Positions 48,719 to 56,852 of a stretch of DNA of 64,000 nucleotides are shown one piece after another (the first letter of the stretch is position 1; every line of letters begins with the position of its first letter). Both the position numbers and the translations under genes were made by a program. Source of the DNA: Massilia mucilaginosa. GTDB lineage: Bacteria > Pseudomonadota > Gammaproteobacteria > Burkholderiales > Burkholderiaceae_D. The stretch spans positions 62,001 through 126,000 of the forward strand of contig NZ_WHJH01000002.1 in the NCBI RefSeq assembly GCF_011682145.1. Direction: 5' to 3'. The notes beneath the pieces are model-generated. The model saw only the letters and a list, made by a program, of their open reading frames with translations. It made no database searches and was not told the origin of the DNA.

Positions 48719-50649
48719 ACGACATGCTCGCCGTCATCGTGCCCAGCCTGGGCTGGGCGCTGCTCGATTTTGTGTGGCAGGGCGTGCTGGTCGGCTGCCT
48801 GGCCGCGCTGGTCATGGGCCTGCTGCGCGGCGCGCGTCCGCAGCTGCGCTACGCCGCCGGCTGCGGCGCGCTGCTGCTGTGCGCCGCCTTGCCGCTGGCC
48901 GGCACGGTGCAGCGCGTGCTCGATGCGCAGGCCGCAGCCACCACGATGTTGCCGCTGGCCGCGATCGGCATGCCGGCCGGCGCGGCCGGCGCCCCGATGC
49001 TGGCCGCGCAGCTGGCCAGCTGGGAACCGCTCTTGCAGCAGCGCCTGCCGTTGCTGATGTTTTTCTGGAGCTGCGGCGCCGGCCTGCTGGCGCTGCGCCT
49101 GATGCTCGGGCTGGCGTGGGTGCGGCGCCGCAGCCAGCCGGGCCGCTACCTGCACGATGCCGCCTGGCAGGCGCGGGTGGACCGGCTGGCGCTGCGCTTC
49201 GGCGTGGCGCGCCAGGTCGCACTGGGGCTGGTGCATGACTTGCCCAGTCCCGTCACGGCCGGCTGGTGGCGCCCGGTGATCCTGGTGCCGGCGTCGCTGG
49301 TCACGGGCATGCCGCCCGACCTGCTCGAAGCCCTGCTGGCCCACGAAATGGCGCATATCAAGCGCTTCGATTACCTGGTCAACCTGATCCAGAGCGCGAT
49401 CGAAATCGTGCTGTTCTATCACCCGGCGGTGTGGTGGCTGTCGCACCGGGTGCGGATCGAGCGCGAACAGATTGCGGATGATTTAGCAGCAAGCATGCTC
49501 GGCGAACCGCGGCGTCTGGCGCTTGCATTATCCGAACTGGACCAGTTCCAGTTCTCCACACCTCAACTCGCCCATGGGGCTCACGGAGGAAATCTTATGT
49601 CCCGCATCAAACGCCTGGTCCGCCCGGATACCGAACCACTGAACTGGAAGATGGCGCTGCCGATTCTCGGCCTGTCGGCCGCCTGCGCCGCGTTCTACGC
49701 CAACGCGCAGAGCGTGCCTTTGCCCGCCGCCAAAACAGCGCGCGCCGTCAGCGCGCCGCCGGTGCCGCCCGCGCCGCCTGCTCCGCCCGCCGCCGGCGCC
49801 ATGCCGGCCGCGCCGATGACGGTGGCGGCGCTGGCACCGGTAGCGCCGGTGCCGCCCGCGCCGCCGGCGCCGCCGCGCCCAGCCGTAAGCATCACCAAAG
49901 GCGCCGGCGAGATGTCGTATGCGCTGGTGCAGGGGCCGGAACGCAAAGGCATGTTAAGTGGCGACAGCCGCGATATCGACGACATCGCCGCCGCCAGGCA
50001 CGCCGTCGCCGGGGACTTCTTGTGGTTCCGCCAGGGCGGCACGGCCTACGTCGTGCAGGACCCGGCCCTGGTGGCGAAGGCGAGCGAAGCCTACGCGCCG
50101 CTCAAGCGCCTCGGCGAACGGATGGAAGTCCATGGCAAGGAGATGGAAAAGCACGGCAAGGTGGTCGAGCAGCTGGGCCGCGAAATGGAACGCAAGGCCG
50201 GCGCCAGCCAGCCGGAGCATGCCGAGACGCAGCGCATCGCCGGCCTGGTCGCGGCGCTGTCGGCCCAGCAGGCGCGCCTGCAGCGCGAGATCGTGCAGCT
50301 CGAACGCCGGATCGACGACGCCGGCGGCGCCGCGCGGGCGCAGTTGTCGGGCCAGCGCGACCAGCTCAACGTCAAGCTGGGCGACATCGAACGCCAGCTC
50401 GACGTGCAGCACGCGCAGCTCGAGCGCCAGCACGGCAGGATCGAGCAGGCGCGCGCGCCGCTCGACGCCATCGGCGAGCGGATGAAGGAAGCCGGCAAGC
50501 CGATGGACGCGCTGGGCAAACAGATGAACGTGCTGGGGCGCGAGATGGACCAGCACAGCAAGGTGGCCGAGCGGGTCATGCGCGAGGTGCTGCGCGACGC
50601 CGTCGCGCGCGGCCTGGCACGGCCCGTGCCCGGGCAGCGCGCGCCCTGA
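48715..50649 (+). CDS. BlaR1-like M56 family membrane metallopeptidase
   Basis: A 644-residue protein. Four membrane helices lie in the first 330 residues. The zinc peptidase motif HEMAH is near residue 210 (ALLAHEMAHIKRFDYLVN), and the third-ligand region is EREQIADDLAA. A Pro/Ala-rich linker (about residues 345-395, PPAPPAPP runs) leads to a periplasmic part. It ends in a long charged coiled coil (about residues 455-620, with LGERMEVHGKEMEKHGK-type heptads). BlaR1/MecR1 relatives sense beta-lactams and cleave a repressor; this protein has no penicillin-binding domain, and no BlaI gene is adjacent. The signal sensed is unknown. Confidence 0.85.
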   Translation: MNDMLAVIVPSLGWALLDFVWQGVLVGCLAALVMGLLRGARPQLRYAAGCGALLLCAALPLAGTVQRVLDAQAAATTMLPLAAIGMPAGAAGAPMLAAQLASWEPLLQQRLPLLMFFWSCGAGLLALRLMLGLAWVRRRSQPGRYLHDAAWQARVDRLALRFGVARQVALGLVHDLPSPVTAGWWRPVILVPASLVTGMPPDLLEALLAHEMAHIKRFDYLVNLIQSAIEIVLFYHPAVWWLSHRVRIEREQIADDLAASMLGEPRRLALALSELDQFQFSTPQLAHGAHGGNLMSRIKRLVRPDTEPLNWKMALPILGLSAACAAFYANAQSVPLPAAKTARAVSAPPVPPAPPAPPAAGAMPAAPMTVAALAPVAPVPPAPPAPPRPAVSITKGAGEMSYALVQGPERKGMLSGDSRDIDDIAAARHAVAGDFLWFRQGGTAYVVQDPALVAKASEAYAPLKRLGERMEVHGKEMEKHGKVVEQLGREMERKAGASQPEHAETQRIAGLVAALSAQQARLQREIVQLERRIDDAGGAARAQLSGQRDQLNVKLGDIERQLDVQHAQLERQHGRIEQARAPLDAIGERMKEAGKPMDALGKQMNVLGREMDQHSKVAERVMREVLRDAVARGLARPVPGQRAP

Positions 50650-50776
50650 GCCGAAGCGGCTCCAGGTACAGTCGAAGCGATGCCGGCAATTTGGCAAGCA
50701 TGTCGAATGAATAAGTGTTTAGAATGGCGGCGCCGATGCCGGCATCCTTCTTCAATTCAACCGTACCAGGGAACCA

Positions 50777-51178
50777 ATGAAAACAACTTTACGCGCAGGC
50801 GTGGCGGCGATGGCTGTCCTGTTCTGCGCCCACGCGCATGCCGCTCCGGTGGACATCAAGGGACGCTGGGTAGTCGACACCGCGCCGATGCTGGCCCAGG
50901 CCAAGACCATGAAACAAGCGGAAAAATGGATTGCGAGCATCAAGAAAACCTACACGGGGGGCTTGATGGTGATCGATGCCAACACCATGAAAATGTCGAT
51001 CATCGGCTTGTCCGGCGACCCGGTGCTTTATCAGTACAAGATCGCTTCCGCCAAGGACAACTGCGTGAGCATCGTGCTCGGCCCCGCACCGCAACCGATC
51101 CGCTTCTGCATCAGCGGCGAGGTCCTGTCGATCATCGATCCCACGACGCCGCTGATCGTGACCCACCGGCGTCAATAA
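50777..51178 (+). CDS. Secreted protein of unknown function, paralogue 1
   Basis: A 133-residue protein with signal peptide MKTTLRAGVAAMAVLFCAHAHA. The mature part (PVDIKGRWVVDTAPMLAQAK...) has a lipocalin-like opening (GRWVVD) and two cysteines (KDNCVSIV, IRFCISGE) that probably bridge. It is similar throughout to the next gene. No family is recognised. The ATG at 50777 follows AGGGAACCA. Confidence 0.65.
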   Translation: MKTTLRAGVAAMAVLFCAHAHAAPVDIKGRWVVDTAPMLAQAKTMKQAEKWIASIKKTYTGGLMVIDANTMKMSIIGLSGDPVLYQYKIASAKDNCVSIVLGPAPQPIRFCISGEVLSIIDPTTPLIVTHRRQ

Positions 51179-51304
51179 CACGCTTGGGGCAAGGCCCGGC
51201 TTGTCCTTGTTAACTTAATTACATGTTTATTGTGCAATGGTTTAGAATCACGCTTCGGCTCGTATCGGAAGCGTTACCACCATCGGCTCACCGTAAAGGA
51301 AAAC

Positions 51305-51814
51305 ATGAACAAAGCTCTACACGCTGGTTTTGCGGCGCTTGCCGTGCTGTGCGCCGCCCAGTCGCGGGCCGCCCCGCTTGACATCGAGGGGCGCTGGGTC
51401 ATCGACCTGCCGCCCATGGTCGCGCAGGCCAAGGCCATGAAGGGCGGCGCCAAGGAGATTGCCAATCTCGAGCGCACCTTCAAGGGCGGCGTGATGGTGA
51501 TCGATGCCAAAACTGTGAGCCTGTCGCTTGCCGGTGGCGAGGGCGAGCCGCTCAGCTATCCCTACAAGATCGCCGCCGCCGATCCGAACAAGCCGCAGTG
51601 CGTCAACTTGCTGATGGCTGCCTTGCCCAAGCCGCTGGCGTATTGCGTCAACGATGGCGTGCTGTCGGTCAACGACCCGACCAGCGCGCTGGTGTCGACC
51701 TATCGCCGCGCCGGGCCGGACCAGGCCAAGGACGCGGCCAAGGCCGAGGCCAAGGCCCAGGCCAAGGCCGAGGCCGACACCGACACCGCGGCCAAACCGG
51801 AAGCCGGCGCCTGA
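51305..51814 (+). CDS. Secreted protein of unknown function, paralogue 2
   Basis: A 169-residue paralogue of the previous gene: signal peptide (HAGFAALAVLCAAQSRA), PLDIEGRWVIDLPPMVAQAKAMK, and the same two cysteines (KPQCVNLL, LAYCVNDG). It differs by a C-terminal tail of about 40 residues made of KAEAK-like units (AKAEAKAQAKAEADTDTAAKPE), a likely unstructured or coiled extension. The ATG at 51305 follows AAAGGAAAAC. The 126-bp gap between the two suggests a tandem duplication, perhaps with separate promoters. Confidence 0.65.
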   Translation: MNKALHAGFAALAVLCAAQSRAAPLDIEGRWVIDLPPMVAQAKAMKGGAKEIANLERTFKGGVMVIDAKTVSLSLAGGEGEPLSYPYKIAAADPNKPQCVNLLMAALPKPLAYCVNDGVLSVNDPTSALVSTYRRAGPDQAKDAAKAEAKAQAKAEADTDTAAKPEAGA

Positions 51815-51863
51815 GAAGCCCGTTCGCCAGCAAACCCGCCGCGTTCGCGCGGCGGCGCGCCGG

Positions 51864-51869
51864 TATAAT
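51864..51869 (+). promoter_or_regulatory. -10 element placed for a leaderless uvrD transcript
   Basis: A perfect TATAAT at 51864-51869 lies 6 bp before the ATG at 51876. With standard spacing, transcription would begin at or next to the A of the start codon. No ribosome binding site is visible. The -35 region is weak. Confidence 0.55.
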
Positions 51870-51875
51870 CACGGT

Positions 51876-54185
51876 ATGCAAAATCTCCTCCACAACCTCA
51901 ATCCCGAACAACTCGCCGCCGTCACCCTGCCGCCGCAGAGCGCCCTGATTCTCGCGGGCGCCGGCTCCGGCAAGACGCGCGTGCTGACGACCCGCATCGC
52001 CTGGCTGATCCAGACCGGCCAGGTCTCGCCGGCCGGGATCATGGCGGTGACGTTTACCAACAAGGCCGCGAAGGAAATGCTGACCCGCCTGTCGGCCATG
52101 CTGCCGGTCAGCACGCGCGGTATGTGGATCGGCACCTTCCACGGCCTGTGCAACCGCTTCCTGCGCACCCATTACCGCGATGCCGCGCTGCCGCAAACCT
52201 TCCAGATCCTCGATTCGCAGGATCAGTTGTCGATGATTAAACGTTTGCTCAAAGCGAACAATGTCGACGACGAAAAGTATCCGGCCAAGAACCTGATGTA
52301 TTTCATCAACAACGCCAAGGACCAGGGCCTGCGCGCCAACCGGGTCGAGGCGCACGACCCGATCGAACGCAAGATGGTCGAGTTGTACGAGCTGTACGAC
52401 AACCAGTGCCAGCGCGAAGGCGTGGTCGATTTTGCCGAACTGCTGCTGCGCGCCTACGAGCTGCTGCAACGCAACCAGCCGCTGCGCGAGCATTACCAGG
52501 CGCGCTTCAAGCACATCCTGGTCGACGAGTTTCAGGATACCAACGACCTGCAATACAACCTGCTCAAGCTGCTGGCGGGGCAGGGCCAGCAGGTGGCCGG
52601 CGCGCTGTTCGCCGTGGGCGACGACGACCAGAGCATTTACGCCTTCCGCGGCGCCAATGTGGGCAACATGAGCGCCTTCGAGCGCGAATTCCGGGTCGAG
52701 AACCTGATCAAGCTGGAGCAGAACTACCGCTCGCACGGCCACATCCTCGACAGCGCCAACCACTTGATCGCCAACAACAGCAAGCGCCTGGGCAAGAACC
52801 TGCGCACCGACGCCGGTCATGGCGAGCCGGTGCGCATCTACGAAGCCTCGTCCGACCTGGAAGAGGCGCAGTGGATCATCGAGGAAGCCAAGAGCCTGAT
52901 GGCCGAAGGTTCATTGCGGCGCGAGATCGCGATTCTGTACCGCTCGAATGCGCAGTCGCGCGTGATCGAGCACGCCCTGTTCGCGGCCGGGCTGCCGTAC
53001 ATTGTGTACGGCGGCCAGCGCTACTTCCAGCGCGCCGAGGTCAAGCACGCCATTGCCTACCTCCAGCTGATGGACAATCCGCACAACGATTCGGCTTTTC
53101 TGCGGGTGGTGAACTTTCCCACGCGCGGCATCGGCATGCGTTCGATCGAAGCGCTGCAGGCGGCCGCCGAGCAGCAGGGCATCTCGCTGTACGCGGCGGT
53201 GCCGTACGTGGCCGGCAAATCGGGTTCCTCGCTGAACAGTTTTGTTAAGCTGGTCGAAGGCGCCCGTTTCGAGACCCAGCAACTGGCGCTGCCCGAGATG
53301 GTGCGCGTGGTGCTCGAAGCCAGCGGCCTGCTGCTGCACTACCAGAACGAAAAAGAAGGCGCCGACCGCATCGAAAATCTGGAGCAGATGGTCAATGCGG
53401 CCACCCAGTTCGTGCAGGAAGAAGGCTTCGGCCAGGGCGCGCCGGCCTACCTCGGCCCCAGGACCCACGCCAGCGCGGGCGAATTGCTGGTCGAGGGCGA
53501 CGGCGTCGAGATCATCGACGCCGACACACCGCTCAACATCGTCATGTCGCCGCTGTCGGCCTTCCTGTCGCACGCCTCGCTCGAAGCGGGCGACGCCCAG
53601 GCCCAGGCCGGGCAGGATGCGCTGCAACTGATGACGGTGCACTCGGCCAAGGGACTCGAATTCGACGCCGTGTTCATCACGGGCCTGGAAGAAGGCCTGT
53701 TCCCGCACGAGAGCAGTTCGCGCGAGATGGATGGTGTGGACGAAGAACGGCGCCTGATGTACGTGGCCATCACGCGCGCGCGCAAGCGCCTGTACATGAG
53801 TTTTACGCAGACGCGCATGCTGCACGGGCAAACCCGCTACAACATGAAGTCGCGCTTCTTCAACGAGCTGCCCGAAGAGGCGCTCAAGTGGCTGTCGCCT
53901 CGGGTGCAGTCGCACTGGTTCGGGAACAAGAAGTCGGCCTGGGACGACGCCAAATTCAGCGGCGGCTCGGACAACAAGATCGCCCAGCAGATCGCGCAAA
54001 AAGCGGCCAGCAACGGGCCCGGATGGCGCATCGGCGAATCGGTGGCGCACGCCAAGTTCGGCGAAGGGGTGATTGTCAATATCGAAGGCGGTGGGAGCAA
54101 CGCGCGCGCCCAGATCAACTTCGGCAAGGCCGGCATGAAGGTGCTCGACCTGTCGGTTGCCAAGCTGGAACGGGTAGGGCGCTGA
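51876..54185 (+). CDS. uvrD: UvrD/Rep-type ATP-dependent DNA helicase
   Basis: A 769-residue superfamily 1A helicase acting in mismatch and excision repair. Walker A is AGAGSGKT (residues 27-34); motif Ia is VTFTNKAAKEM; Walker B is LVDEFQDTN; motif III is VGDDDQSIYAFRGA; motif V is TVHSAKGLEFD; motif VI is VAITRARKRLYM. The C-terminal tail (WRIGESVAHAKFGEGVIVNIEG) is the UvrD/PcrA Tudor-like domain that contacts RNA polymerase. The ATG at 51876 is chosen because the frame upstream is an Arg/Pro-rich shadow of the previous gene. UvrD is likelier than Rep because of that tail. Confidence 0.93.
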   Translation: MQNLLHNLNPEQLAAVTLPPQSALILAGAGSGKTRVLTTRIAWLIQTGQVSPAGIMAVTFTNKAAKEMLTRLSAMLPVSTRGMWIGTFHGLCNRFLRTHYRDAALPQTFQILDSQDQLSMIKRLLKANNVDDEKYPAKNLMYFINNAKDQGLRANRVEAHDPIERKMVELYELYDNQCQREGVVDFAELLLRAYELLQRNQPLREHYQARFKHILVDEFQDTNDLQYNLLKLLAGQGQQVAGALFAVGDDDQSIYAFRGANVGNMSAFEREFRVENLIKLEQNYRSHGHILDSANHLIANNSKRLGKNLRTDAGHGEPVRIYEASSDLEEAQWIIEEAKSLMAEGSLRREIAILYRSNAQSRVIEHALFAAGLPYIVYGGQRYFQRAEVKHAIAYLQLMDNPHNDSAFLRVVNFPTRGIGMRSIEALQAAAEQQGISLYAAVPYVAGKSGSSLNSFVKLVEGARFETQQLALPEMVRVVLEASGLLLHYQNEKEGADRIENLEQMVNAATQFVQEEGFGQGAPAYLGPRTHASAGELLVEGDGVEIIDADTPLNIVMSPLSAFLSHASLEAGDAQAQAGQDALQLMTVHSAKGLEFDAVFITGLEEGLFPHESSSREMDGVDEERRLMYVAITRARKRLYMSFTQTRMLHGQTRYNMKSRFFNELPEEALKWLSPRVQSHWFGNKKSAWDDAKFSGGSDNKIAQQIAQKAASNGPGWRIGESVAHAKFGEGVIVNIEGGGSNARAQINFGKAGMKVLDLSVAKLERVGR

Positions 54186-54212
54186 CAGGGCGCGCCGGCG
54201 CACTTACTTAGC

Positions 54213-54989
54213 CTACTTCGCGAGATCGACTGGTTTGGACAGCAGCGACGGATCGCCGAAGATCTGGCGGTAGGCGGCGAAGATCGCACATTGCATCAGC
54301 AGCATGAACTGCAGCATCAGCCAGAGCACGGCAATCTGCCCGCCCTTGCTGCTGCCTAGTATCATTCCAATCAGCAACGTGGCGCCGAAGAACATGGCGG
54401 TCCACGCCATGAGCATCACCACGAAGGGGCGGATCGCCCCGAAGATACCGAACACGCTGTAAAAGGTCGCCTTGCCCGGTTTCATCTGCTGCCAGTAGGC
54501 CAGCGGCGGCGCAAAGCACATCAGCAGCAGCGCCACGCCTTGCAGCAGGCCGGCCAGCAGCACCACCTGCATGTCGGCCGGGCTGATTTTGATGGCACCG
54601 CGCTCGGCCAGCGGCACGCTCATCTGCTTGATGAATTCGGGCGAAATCATGAACGCCGGAATCAAGCCGAGCACGATCGAGATCAACAGGTAAATCAGGC
54701 CCAGCTTGCACAGGCGCTTCAGGGCTGGCTGGCGAAAGCCGGTCAGCAGCACGCCAGGGGTGACCGGCTGGTCTTGCCCGATCAGGTTACAGGCTTGCAT
54801 GATGGCCATGCTGAACGAGGGAATCAGGACCATCGTCATGATTTGCCCCAGCAGCGGAATGGTGGCCAGGGTCAGGCTCATCAAGAGGGTGGCGAACAGC
54901 AGCATCGTCAGGATGGCGGGCTGCTTGCGGAACAGGGCGAAACCCTGCTTGATCCAGTGCCATCCGGTGATGGCGGGAAGGCGGCTCAT
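54213..54989 (-). CDS. BPSS1780-family membrane protein
   Basis: A 258-residue inner membrane protein with about six helices, resembling the BPSS1780 family found next to thrB in Burkholderiales. The N-terminal [18 protein letters not shown] is the family's amphipathic entry helix. No function is known. The start at 54989 overlaps the thrB stop by 4 bp (ATGA), so it is translated with thrB. Confidence 0.82.
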   Translation of the reverse strand: MSRLPAITGWHWIKQGFALFRKQPAILTMLLFATLLMSLTLATIPLLGQIMTMVLIPSFSMAIMQACNLIGQDQPVTPGVLLTGFRQPALKRLCKLGLIYLLISIVLGLIPAFMISPEFIKQMSVPLAERGAIKISPADMQVVLLAGLLQGVALLLMCFAPPLAYWQQMKPGKATFYSVFGIFGAIRPFVVMLMAWTAMFFGATLLIGMILGSSKGGQIAVLWLMLQFMLLMQCAIFAAYRQIFGDPSLLSKPVDLAK

Positions 54990-55945
54990 GCGAGTAATCC
55001 TGGGGCGGGGGTGGCGATGCGTTCGCGCAAAATACGCTCGAAATGGGTCGGGTCGTGCGGCGTGAGCATTTCGGCTTCGCGCGGCAGGTAGAGGTCGTAC
55101 AGGCGCGAGAGCCAGAAACGCAGCGCGGCGGCGCGCAGCATCGGCTGCCAGGCGGCTTGCTCGTCGGCCGTGAACGGGCGCACCGCGTGGTAGGCGTCGA
55201 GCAGGGCGCGCACGCGGGCCGGATCGAGCACGCCGCTGCCGAGGTCGATGCACCAGTCGTTCACGGTGACGGCCACATCGAACAGCCAGGTGTCGCAGCC
55301 GGCGAAATAGAAATCGAAGAAACCGGTCAGGCGCTCGCCGACGAACATCACGTTGTTGCGGAACAGGTCGGCATGGATCGGACCGCGCCCGAGGTGGTGG
55401 TAATGGTCGCAGGCCGCAAACGCGCTCTGGAAATGCATCTCGGCGCGCAGCAGATGGGCGTTGCGCTCATCGAGGAAAGGCAGCACCAGCGGCGTGGTGT
55501 CGTTCCACCAGTCCAGCCCGCGCAAGTTCGGCTGCTGCAGCGCAAAGTCGCGTCCGGCCATGTGCATCGTCGCCAGCATGGTCCCGACGGCGGCGCAATG
55601 GACCGGCTGCGGCGCCATTTGCGAGCCGCCTTCGAGCTTGCTGACGATGGCGGCCGGCTTGCCGTGCAGCGGCACCACCAGCTCGCCCGCCTCGTCCGGC
55701 ACCGGAGCCGGCACCAGCACCCCGCGTTCGGCCAGATGGCGCATCAGCTGCAGATAAAACGGCAGCTGCGCGAAGGAGAGGTTCTCGAAAATCGTCAGCA
55801 CGTACTCGCCGCGCTCCGTATCGATGAAAAAATTACTGTTTTCGATGCCGGAACTGATCCCTTTGATGCCGATAGCATTTCCTAATGGAAACTTTTTCAG
55901 CAACAAAGTCAGGTCATCCAGGGTGACCGCGGTAAAAACTGCCAT
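54986..55945 (-). CDS. thrB: Homoserine kinase (APH-fold type)
   Basis: A 319-residue homoserine kinase of the aminoglycoside-phosphotransferase fold, the form used in many alpha- and betaproteobacteria for threonine synthesis. The catalytic loop is [11 protein letters not shown] (HxDxxxxN), followed by the metal Asp in GFFDFYFAG. The N-terminus is [19 protein letters not shown] and the substrate side [12 protein letters not shown]. It lies between DUF2782 and the BPSS1780-like gene in an operon-like order that is conserved in Burkholderiales. Confidence 0.93.
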   Translation of the reverse strand: MAVFTAVTLDDLTLLLKKFPLGNAIGIKGISSGIENSNFFIDTERGEYVLTIFENLSFAQLPFYLQLMRHLAERGVLVPAPVPDEAGELVVPLHGKPAAIVSKLEGGSQMAPQPVHCAAVGTMLATMHMAGRDFALQQPNLRGLDWWNDTTPLVLPFLDERNAHLLRAEMHFQSAFAACDHYHHLGRGPIHADLFRNNVMFVGERLTGFFDFYFAGCDTWLFDVAVTVNDWCIDLGSGVLDPARVRALLDAYHAVRPFTADEQAAWQPMLRAAALRFWLSRLYDLYLPREAEMLTPHDPTHFERILRERIATPAPGLLA

Positions 55946-56023
55946 GTGAAAGCGAAGGGTAAGGTAAGTTGGTCGATATGAGCGCCCGCGCGCCATTGAG
56001 CAGGCGCGGGCGGATGGGGCGGA

Positions 56024-56440
56024 TTACTTGGCTGCGGGCGGTGCCGGCACCGGTGCAGCGTCGGTCTCGGCGGCGGCTTCGCTGGCGGCCTTTTTCTTCT
56101 TGTTCAGGTCGAATTCGCCGACTTGCCATTGCGGGCCGCGCAGGTTGGAGCCGTTGGCATCGAGGCCGGAGCTGCCGGCGGCGGGATTGGTGCCCTTCAT
56201 CGTATAGCTGCTCTTGCCGGATTTAACTTTCACTTCCGTGGTGCGGCCGTTCTCGCGTTTCTCGCTGATTTTCGGCTCGTTGGCGCGCGGCGCCACGATC
56301 GCGGGCGCCAGGTTGGCATCGTCGAGGCGTTCGAGCTTCGGCGGAGCATCGCTCGGCTTGGATTGCTGGGCGCCGGCCAGGCTGGCCGAAGCGAGCAGGC
56401 ACAAGGCCAGGAGATTGCGGAAAGAAGAAGTGCGCAGCAT
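56024..56440 (-). CDS. DUF2782 family protein
   Basis: A 138-residue protein. A signal peptide (FRNLLALCLLASASLAGAQ) precedes a short DUF2782 domain: APKLERLDD-like start (APPKLERLDDANL), EPKISEKRENGRTTEVKVKSGK and YTMKGTNP. The C-terminal quarter is charged then Ala/Pro-rich (DLNKKKKAAS...). Function unknown; conserved between polA and thrB in this order. The 5' side reaches the REP-like cluster at 56552. Confidence 0.85.
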   Translation of the reverse strand: MLRTSSFRNLLALCLLASASLAGAQQSKPSDAPPKLERLDDANLAPAIVAPRANEPKISEKRENGRTTEVKVKSGKSSYTMKGTNPAAGSSGLDANGSNLRGPQWQVGEFDLNKKKKAASEAAAETDAAPVPAPPAAK

Positions 56441-56551
56441 GATAGGGTCGCCTTTTGGTCGTGTAGACCATTGTAACAAACCCCCGCCCCGCCTGTGGAA
56501 ACACATCGTACAAGCCCCTGTAATTCCTACACCGCCCCGTCTTCCCCCTAC

Positions 56552-56763
56552 AACCGGGGTCAGAGCTCTGATTAGCAACGAAAGCGCCGAAAGCTGTCAT
56601 GCCGGTTCAATACTGCGCACAAACCTTGGGTTTGCCAAACAATCGCCGACTGAAGGCGCCAGAACCGGGTCAACGCCCGTTCGTGGCAGCTAAACGTTGC
56701 TAGTCAGAGCTCTGACCCCGGTTTGGAGGCTAAACGTTGCTAGTCAGAGCTCTGACCCCGGTT
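56552..56763. repeat. Palindromic REP-like repeat cluster II
   Basis: Three copies of the unit seen at 5848-6096. An inverted, slightly altered copy is at 56552-56570 (CCGGGGTCAGAGCTCTGATT), and two direct copies lie at 56703-56716 and 56743-56756 (palindrome positions) inside a 40-bp tandem unit that starts GGCTAAACGTTGCTAG. The outer pair again has matching inverted flanks (TTAGCAAC and GTTGCTAG), so 56552-56723 is a 172-bp segment with terminal inverted repeats and unrelated interior DNA. The last copy abuts the polA promoter. Confidence 0.85.
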
Positions 56764-56768
56764 CGGGC

Positions 56769-56797
56769 TTCGAGGCGGGCGTGCTTTCTGCGATAAT
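56769..56797 (+). promoter_or_regulatory. Probable promoter of polA
   Basis: An extended -10, TGC then GATAAT (56792-56797), with TTCGAG at 56769-56774 as a modest -35 at 17 bp. It leaves a leader of about 50 nt before polA. The REP-like cluster ends within 10 bp of the -35. Confidence 0.5.
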
Positions 56798-56852
56798 GAC
56801 CGGTACGCTGCCGCGCCTGTTCCTGTCCCGGCTCAACCTCATTTTTGGCACT

